Positions 1 through 4,413 of a stretch of 6,520 nucleotides of DNA are shown one piece after another. The position numbers were made by a program, and so were the translations under genes. The DNA comes from Coriobacteriaceae bacterium. Its GTDB lineage: Bacteria; Actinomycetota; Coriobacteriia; Coriobacteriales; UMGS124. Every line of letters begins with the position of its first letter. Positions within the stretch are counted from its first letter, which is position 1. A model generated the notes under the pieces. It saw only the letters and a program-made list of their open reading frames with translations. It ran no database searches and had not been told where the DNA came from. The stretch is taken from assembly GCA_019420325.1 (NCBI GenBank), contig JAHZHK010000146.1, positions 1 to 6,520 on the forward strand. Direction: 5' to 3'.

Positions 1-1775
1 TCTGCGCCCCCGTGAACAACTACGACCCCGACACCGTGGCCGAGATCACGGGCGTCGACGCTGACCTCATCGTCGAGGCTGCCACGACCTACGCCACTCC
101 GCTTCATCCCGAGACGGGTTACGGCAATGGCGGCATCCAGTACATGCTCGCCATCGAGCACTCCTGCAACTCGGTGCAGTGCTCTCGTGCCATCGACGCC
201 ATCGTTGGCCTGACGGGCAACTTCGACACCCCCGGTGGCAACCGCGGCCAGACCCAGGGCCCCATCGGCATGGAAGAGTTCGACATGGGTGCCGAGATCT
301 CCATCTTCCCGTTCGCCGGCCCCGAGGCTGCGGACAAGTGGGCCAACATCGCCGGCGTGAACGACATCCCTATGCTTCCCGACCTGGGCATCTGGGGCGA
401 CTCCACGGCCATTTGGGACTGCTGCAACCGCTCTGAGCGCGCCCAGTACCCCATCTACATGGGCATCTGCCAGTCCGGCGACCTCATGAACATGTCCAAC
501 GCCCTGTACGCCTGGGAGGGCCTGAAGCAGCTCGACTTCTTCCTCGACCTGGACCTGTGGCACACGCCCACCTCTCAGCTCGCCGACATCCTGCTGCCCG
601 TTCGCCACTGGCTCGAGGTCGACTGCGTGCGTACCTCGCAGGGCTGCGGCGGCCACGAGGGTTGCCACTGCAAGACGGTCGAGCCTCTCGGCGAGACGTG
701 GTTCGATGTCGACGTCATCATCCAGCTGGCCAAGGCCTGCGGCATCCCGTGGCATCCGGGTGCGGAAACCGACGAGGAGAAGTGGCCCGACTCCATCAAG
801 GACCTCGACGCCGCTGTTGCTCGCTACGCCGACCTCATTGCCGACTACCCCGGCGACTCTCCCTGGGAGAAGTTCAAGAGCTACTTCCAGGAGCAGGGCA
901 TGCAGGACTGCAAGAAGCTGCAGCCTGACACCTGGGGCACCTATCGCCGCTATGAGACCGGCATCAGGGTGAGCTCGCAGAACATCGGCGGTGGCGGCGT
1001 GACGTTCGGCGCCCCCGGCCTGGGCACCCCCACCAAGAAGCAGGAGATTTGGTGCACCAAGCTCGAGACCGTGCACACCCCCGAGCATCCCTTCTACGGC
1101 CAGGACATCGACCATTACTCGATGCCTGACTCCAAGAGCGGCGACCAGTTCGACAAGATCGGCCCGTTCACCCTGCCGACCTACACCGAGCCGCCCGAGG
1201 GCCCCGTTGCCAACCCCGAGTACGTCACCGAGTACCCCTTCATCATGACCACCGGCCGCCGCATCCCGGTGTACTTCCACTCCGAGCACCGTCAGCTTCC
1301 CTGGTGCCGCGAGCAGTGGCCCGTGCCTCGCGTGGAGATCAACCCCGCCGACGCCGCTGAGCTGGGCATCGAGCAGGGCGACTGGGTGTGGATCGAGACG
1401 CCTCGCCACAAGATCCGCCAGGTTGCGGACCTGTACTACGGCATCCGTCCCGGCACCATCAACTGCGAGCACCAGTGGTGGATGCCCGAGTTCCACGGCG
1501 CCACGAAGGGCCTCGAGCTCGTGAACGTGAACACGCTCGTGAACAAGGACCTGCGCGACCCCATCTGCGGTTCGAGCTACGCGCGTGCCTACAACGTGAA
1601 CATCTACAAGGCAACGGCTGAGAACTCGCCCAACGGCAACCCCGTGCCCTGCGATGTTGACGGCACCGAGATGATCTACACCTCGGACGACCCGCGTCTG
1701 AAGGAATGGCTGCCCGTGTACGACAACGAGGAGAGCCAGAAGAACTACGCTGAGAGGAACGGTGTGCAGCTATGA
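1..1775 (+). CDS. Molybdopterin-dependent oxidoreductase (DMSO reductase superfamily) catalytic subunit, 5' partial
   Basis: The reading frame is already open at the window edge (codons run from base 3), so the GTG at 12 is an internal valine and not a start. About 590 residues are visible. By comparison with the family, roughly 250-350 N-terminal residues are missing, including any twin-arginine signal, the N-terminal 4Fe-4S domain and the molybdenum-ligand residue. Numbering from the valine at base 12, the visible part has the cofactor-domain entry (AEITGVDADLIVEAA, residues 10-24), the conserved GLTGNFDTPGGNRG stretch (66-79), and ADILLP (191-196). The C-terminal dinucleotide-binding domain runs from about 405, with TTGRR (413-417), FHSEHRQ (422-428), LGIEQGDWVWIETPR (451-465) and WWMPE (489-493). 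From memory, this C-terminal pattern resembles the acetylene-hydratase-like branch, which also holds the gut catechol dehydroxylases, more than classical DmsA. The substrate cannot be told. It overlaps the next gene by 4 bases. A Cys/His-rich stretch at 205-220 is unusual. Confidence 0.95.
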   Translation, partial: CAPVNNYDPDTVAEITGVDADLIVEAATTYATPLHPETGYGNGGIQYMLAIEHSCNSVQCSRAIDAIVGLTGNFDTPGGNRGQTQGPIGMEEFDMGAEISIFPFAGPEAADKWANIAGVNDIPMLPDLGIWGDSTAIWDCCNRSERAQYPIYMGICQSGDLMNMSNALYAWEGLKQLDFFLDLDLWHTPTSQLADILLPVRHWLEVDCVRTSQGCGGHEGCHCKTVEPLGETWFDVDVIIQLAKACGIPWHPGAETDEEKWPDSIKDLDAAVARYADLIADYPGDSPWEKFKSYFQEQGMQDCKKLQPDTWGTYRRYETGIRVSSQNIGGGGVTFGAPGLGTPTKKQEIWCTKLETVHTPEHPFYGQDIDHYSMPDSKSGDQFDKIGPFTLPTYTEPPEGPVANPEYVTEYPFIMTTGRRIPVYFHSEHRQLPWCREQWPVPRVEINPADAAELGIEQGDWVWIETPRHKIRQVADLYYGIRPGTINCEHQWWMPEFHGATKGLELVNVNTLVNKDLRDPICGSSYARAYNVNIYKATAENSPNGNPVPCDVDGTEMIYTSDDPRLKEWLPVYDNEESQKNYAERNGVQL

Positions 1776-2518
1776 GCCGCAAAGCGATCATAACGGACCT
1801 GAACCGTTGCGTGGGCTGCCTCGCCTGCTCGGTTGCCTGCAAGGTCCAGAACGAGGTGCCGATTGGCAGCTACTGGAACAAGGTCGTTCGCATGGGCCCG
1901 GTGCCCAAGGAGGATGGCGGCCAGTTCCCCAATGTTGAGATGTACTTCCTGCCGCTGTCGTGCCAGCACTGCGCCAACCCCGAGTGCGTGAACGTGTGCC
2001 CCACCGGCGCCACCTACAAGCGCGAGGACGGCATCGTCGTCGTCGACGCCGAGCAGTGCATCGGCTGCCAGGCCTGCGTGAGCGCCTGCCCCTATGGTGT
2101 GCGCTACCTCGACGCCGACCTCAACGTGGTGCAGAAGTGCAACATGTGCGCCGACCGCGTCGATGAGGGCCTGCTGCCCAGCTGCGTTGCGCAGTGCGGC
2201 GGTCGCGCCCGCTACTTCGGCGACCTCGACGAGGGCATCGAGTCCTTCGAGGGCCCGGCTCCTCTCGACGTTTCCTCGGGCGACGACTTCAAGAAGCTCA
2301 ACCCCGTGGACTACGACGCCAACGTGGGCAGCCGCGCCAAGCTCGTCGACGCGATCAACGCCTACGACGACGCCGAGGTGTACCACCTGAACGACTCGGG
2401 CAACGACCCGAGCTTTGCCTACATCCTTCGTGGCGTGAAGTGGCAGACCAACCCGGAGTTCTTCTTCGACCCCACGGCTCCCACCAAGTCTCGCGAAGAG
2501 GCAAAGCCCCTGGTGTAA
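1772..2518 (+). CDS. Four-cluster 4Fe-4S ferredoxin subunit, DmsB/PsrB/NrfC-like
   Basis: This is the electron-transfer subunit that would pass electrons between an external donor and the molybdenum subunit encoded just before it. All sixteen ligand cysteines of the DmsB type are present in four groups: 13/16/19/23, 64/67/72/76, 96/99/102/106 (CIGCQACVSACPYG) and 123/126/138/142. This predicts four 4Fe-4S clusters, with no tryptophan or other substitution of the NarH kind. There is no signal peptide and no membrane segment, so any export would be as a partner of the catalytic subunit. The protein has 248 residues, about 40 longer than E. coli DmsB as I recall it. Residues after about 152 form an acidic, cysteine-free C-terminal extension. 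The start is the ATGA overlap with the preceding stop, which indicates translational coupling; GAGAGGA at 1752-1758 is a somewhat distant ribosome-binding site. Codon use is strongly biased, as in the catalytic gene. The precise partner (Dms, Psr or another type) cannot be assigned. Confidence 0.95.
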   Translation: MSRKAIITDLNRCVGCLACSVACKVQNEVPIGSYWNKVVRMGPVPKEDGGQFPNVEMYFLPLSCQHCANPECVNVCPTGATYKREDGIVVVDAEQCIGCQACVSACPYGVRYLDADLNVVQKCNMCADRVDEGLLPSCVAQCGGRARYFGDLDEGIESFEGPAPLDVSSGDDFKKLNPVDYDANVGSRAKLVDAINAYDDAEVYHLNDSGNDPSFAYILRGVKWQTNPEFFFDPTAPTKSREEAKPLV

Positions 2519-2603
2519 TGGGGCGTACGAACGATATGTTCGACCTTGTGTTGTAAAGCATAGAAGCGCATAAGCGCAGATGTGCATAGTAAGTAAGAAT
2601 GAG
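2519..2603 (+). promoter_or_regulatory. AT-richer intergenic segment, possible promoter or operator region for the accessory genes
   Basis: This stretch after the iron-sulfur gene is clearly richer in A and T than its surroundings. It holds a short inverted repeat, CGAAC-GATAT-GTTCG, at 2528-2542 that could be a regulator site. A poor promoter match is TTGTGT at 2546-2551 and CATAAG at 2569-2574 with 17 bases between; another -10-like string is CATAGT at 2585-2590. None is convincing. A separate promoter for the downstream genes is plausible only because the gap is 236 bases long. Confidence 0.25.
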
Positions 2604-2635
2604 GTGGCCGGGTGCGTGCAAGCGTGCCCGGCCAC
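2604..2635 (+). repeat. Stem-loop 1 of the intergenic array
   Basis: A perfect 9-base inverted repeat, GTGGCCGGG (2604-2612) and CCCGGCCAC (2627-2635), encloses 14 bases. Inside, five more pairs can form (two Watson-Crick and three G-U), closing on a GCAA tetraloop of the GNRA type. No run of T follows on either strand, so it is not a typical intrinsic terminator. It could be a processing or stability element, or a factor-dependent stop after the enzyme genes. Confidence 0.7.
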
Positions 2636-2648
2636 GATGGGCCCTCAG

Positions 2649-2688
2649 GGCGGCGTGCGTGCGACATGACGAAAACACGCATGCCGCC
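2649..2688 (+). repeat. Stem-loop 2 of the intergenic array
   Basis: GGCGGCGTGCGTG (2649-2661) pairs with CACGCATGCCGCC (2676-2688) over 13 bases with a single G-U pair (2655/2682). The loop is 14 bases and ends in AAAA. It lies 13 bases after stem-loop 1 and 7 bases before stem-loop 3. No T tract follows. Its function is unknown. Confidence 0.7.
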
Positions 2689-2695
2689 ACCCATG

Positions 2696-2730
2696 CCGGT
2701 GGGGCGCGCCTTTGCGGCGCGCCCCACTGG
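2696..2730 (+). repeat. Stem-loop 3 of the intergenic array, just upstream of a ribosome-binding site
   Basis: GTGGGGCGCGCC (2699-2710) is perfectly complementary to GGCGCGCCCCAC (2716-2727) with a TTTGC loop. One G-U and two G-C pairs extend the stem to 15 pairs (2696-2730). This is the strongest hairpin in the window. It has no T tract. It ends 11 bases before the AAAGGG ribosome-binding site of the next gene (2742-2747), leaving that site exposed, so it may protect the 5' end of a processed transcript or affect translation. Confidence 0.75.
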
Positions 2731-2754
2731 GTCTCACGGAAAAAGGGATGAACT

Positions 2755-3558
2755 ATGACTGAGCGTATGGATGACATGCTTGACGCCGACGAACTCGCGA
2801 TGTTCGAGGAGGGGCGCGAATACGATCCCCTCGACGTCGAGGAGGAGAAGGACGCTGACGAGAGGGCCGAGACGTTCGGCTACATCGGCACGCCCGAAGA
2901 GGCAGCCGCCGCGCAGAAGCCCGCCGCTCAGGAGATTCCCGCCCGTGAGCGCATCGAGCAGCTCTTTGAGGATATGCCGCCGTTCAAGCGCTGGCTGATC
3001 AACATCATGCAGGTGTGCCGCGAGCCGCAGCGTGCCGAGGACATCGAGAAGGTCGTGGAGGGGCTGCGCGCCAAGAGGCACTGTGTGTTCAACGCTGCAA
3101 GCTTCCGCACCATGCTCGAAGAGGCCGGCGCGCTTGAGAAGCTCACGCTTGACGGTCAGCCTTATGGGAAGGTCGAACCCAAGCTCGAGGAGGTCGAGCA
3201 GGACGGCAAGACGTACCTGCGTCCGACCCAGCCCCCCGAGGCCATGTGGAAGACGACGCCCGAGGGCCTTGAGGCAATCGAGTCCAATGATCCGCTCGAC
3301 GCGCTCACTCAGATCATGAACGAGCAGAGGGACTACACCGAGGTGTTCACCGAAATCCTGGGCATGTGCGAGGGTGACGGTGCCTCCATCAACGAGATCA
3401 AGATGCAGGTCAACACCAACCCCGTGCTCGAATACCCCAAGAAGACGGCGCAGTTCTTCATGGACTACCTCGATCGCAACGACGCCATTGAGTGGGACGG
3501 CGCCTGGAAGATCACCGAGGTGGGGCGCAAGCTGCTGCAGAGCCTGGGGCAGAAGTAG
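2755..3558 (+). CDS. Unrecognised acidic protein with two related winged-helix-like units
   Basis: I do not recognise a named family. The 267-residue protein has no signal peptide, membrane segment or cysteine cluster. Residues 1-62 are strongly acidic and probably disordered. Residues 77-177 and 194-263 look like two copies of one unit. Each starts with a hydrophobic helix followed by a cysteine (NIMQVC 83-88; EILGMC 200-205), then a helix-turn-helix-like part (AEDIEKVV 94-101; INEIKMQV 212-219), then FRTMLEEAGALE (117-128) against FFMDYLDRNDAIE (234-246). Each ends in a wing-like motif, WKTTPEGLEAIES (165-177) against WKITEVGRKLLQS (251-263). The first copy carries about 30 extra residues before its wing motif. 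The ATG is the first possible start, because an in-frame TGA lies at 2749; AAAGGG sits 7 bases upstream. The fold suggests nucleic-acid or protein binding, but this is inference. Its position between the enzyme genes and the chaperone suggests an accessory or regulatory role. Confidence 0.85.
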   Translation: MTERMDDMLDADELAMFEEGREYDPLDVEEEKDADERAETFGYIGTPEEAAAAQKPAAQEIPARERIEQLFEDMPPFKRWLINIMQVCREPQRAEDIEKVVEGLRAKRHCVFNAASFRTMLEEAGALEKLTLDGQPYGKVEPKLEEVEQDGKTYLRPTQPPEAMWKTTPEGLEAIESNDPLDALTQIMNEQRDYTEVFTEILGMCEGDGASINEIKMQVNTNPVLEYPKKTAQFFMDYLDRNDAIEWDGAWKITEVGRKLLQSLGQK

Positions 3559-3587
3559 GCAAGCTTGCCGAATCGTCTGGCGAGCTT
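3558..3587 (+). repeat. Palindrome and overlapping stem-loop between the winged-helix-like gene and the chaperone gene
   Basis: The 12-base perfect palindrome GGCAAGCTTGCC (3558-3569) begins on the last base of the preceding stop codon. Alternatively AAGCTTGCC (3561-3569) pairs with GGCGAGCTT (3579-3587), nine pairs including one G-U, around a 9-base loop; CGTTTG follows, too short for a good terminator. It could be a weak attenuator or a regulator site between the two genes, or chance. Confidence 0.45.
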
Positions 3588-3596
3588 CGTTTGAAG

Positions 3597-3614
3597 ATGG
3601 GAGAGGGAGAGGGA
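3597..3614 (+). promoter_or_regulatory. Repeated purine-rich ribosome-binding region of the chaperone gene
   Basis: A long purine run with three GGGA/GAGGGA-like units ends just before the ATG at 3616. It supports this start. An in-frame TGA at 3592 with no start codon in between makes 3616 the first possible start. Confidence 0.6.
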
Positions 3615-3615
3615 C

Positions 3616-4362
3616 ATGGCTGAGGAAGAGAAGAGCATGATGGATGAGGCCTCTGTGGGAACCGACGCGGACGCGGCGCTGAGCGAGCAGGACCGTGCGA
3701 TGCTCGTGGGTCTCAATGAGCAGCGCGAGAACATGTATGGCCTGCTGAGCCGCCTGTACAAGGTTGAGATGGACGAGGACTTTTACAAGGGACTTTGCGA
3801 GGCGGCGTTTCCTGCGGCAACGGGCAACGACGACGTGGACGCAGGGTACCGCTGCATCGCGCTGTATTGCGCGAGCCACCGCGACGACGCCCTGCTCGAC
3901 TTGGCGCGCGATTACGCCCGCGTGTTCATCGGCCATGGCAACAACGCTTACGCTGCCGCCTATCCCTTCGAGAGCGTGTATACCTCCGAGAAGCGCCTGC
4001 TCATGCAGGAGGCACGCGACGAGATTGTCGAAGTGTACCGCGAGAGCGGCTTTGCCGTCGATGCGGGCTGGGAGGACCCCGAGGACCATATCGCGTTGGA
4101 GCTTGAGTACATGCAGATGATGGCCCGCCGTGCCCGCCAGGCCCTGGAGGCTGGCGAGGACGAGAACGCCCTGGAGCTGCTCGATAAGCAGCGCGCGTTT
4201 CTGCTGCGTCACCTTCTCTCCTGGACGCCGTTCCTTGCCAATGACATGGAGCGCATTGCCCAAACCGACCTGTACCAGGGGCTTGCGCTTTTGACCCGCG
4301 GCCTGCTTGCGCAGGATCGCGAGTTTTTGAACAGTGTCGTGGTGTCGCAGGAGCAGGAGTAG
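3616..4362 (+). CDS. TorD/DmsD-family molybdoenzyme chaperone
   Basis: This family of all-helical cytoplasmic chaperones binds the signal peptide or core of a DMSO-reductase-type enzyme, keeps it ready for molybdenum cofactor insertion and delays export until folding is complete. The 248-residue protein shows the family's landmarks: DYARVFIG at 99-106, YPFESVYTSEKRLLM at 116-130, and the WEDPEDHIALELEYM stretch at 152-166, which matches the conserved EPxDHIxxEL motif, followed by LSWTPF at 201-206. The first 35 or so residues are an acidic extension before the first family helix (ENMYGLLSRLY, 38-48). The likely client is the molybdenum subunit encoded earlier in the window. It lies 57 bases after the winged-helix-like gene and is in the same reading frame as the genes on both sides. 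Its end is a short hexamer repeat with two in-frame TAG codons (4360 and 4366). The family call is firm; the exact client is inferred from position. Confidence 0.93.
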   Translation: MAEEEKSMMDEASVGTDADAALSEQDRAMLVGLNEQRENMYGLLSRLYKVEMDEDFYKGLCEAAFPAATGNDDVDAGYRCIALYCASHRDDALLDLARDYARVFIGHGNNAYAAAYPFESVYTSEKRLLMQEARDEIVEVYRESGFAVDAGWEDPEDHIALELEYMQMMARRARQALEAGEDENALELLDKQRAFLLRHLLSWTPFLANDMERIAQTDLYQGLALLTRGLLAQDREFLNSVVVSQEQE

Positions 4363-4375
4363 GAGTAGCGCCGGG

Positions 4376-4390
4376 TCGCAGGACCTGCGT
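4376..4390 (+). repeat. Short inverted repeat between the chaperone and helicase-like genes
   Basis: CGCAGG-A-CCTGCG (4377-4389) is a 13-base near-palindrome. As RNA it gives a five-pair stem with a GAC loop, too small for a terminator. It sits in the 51-base gap and is flanked by two CCGG sites at 4371 and 4395. I see no clear function. Confidence 0.35.
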
Positions 4391-4413
4391 CTAGCCGGGG
4401 GAGGCAAGAGGAA

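Noticed and set aside
12..14. GTG as the start of the molybdoenzyme gene
   Set aside because: The frame is open upstream to the window edge, and the protein begins in mid-domain relative to the family, so this is an internal valine.
1745..2635. A 296-codon minus-strand open frame over the iron-sulfur gene
   Set aside because: Same cause: it is codon-aligned with the plus-strand gene and gives a compositionally odd Val/Ala/His-rich product. The plus-strand gene has sixteen well-placed ligand cysteines.
2604..2635. Classic intrinsic terminator after the iron-sulfur gene
   Set aside because: The stem is strong but no T run follows it on either strand, so it is listed only as a stem-loop.
2748..2762. 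ATG at 2748 opening a four-codon frame (MNYD) across the start of the 267-residue gene
   Set aside because: It is out of frame with the gene and would sit directly on the ribosome-binding site; spacing favours the ATG at 2755.
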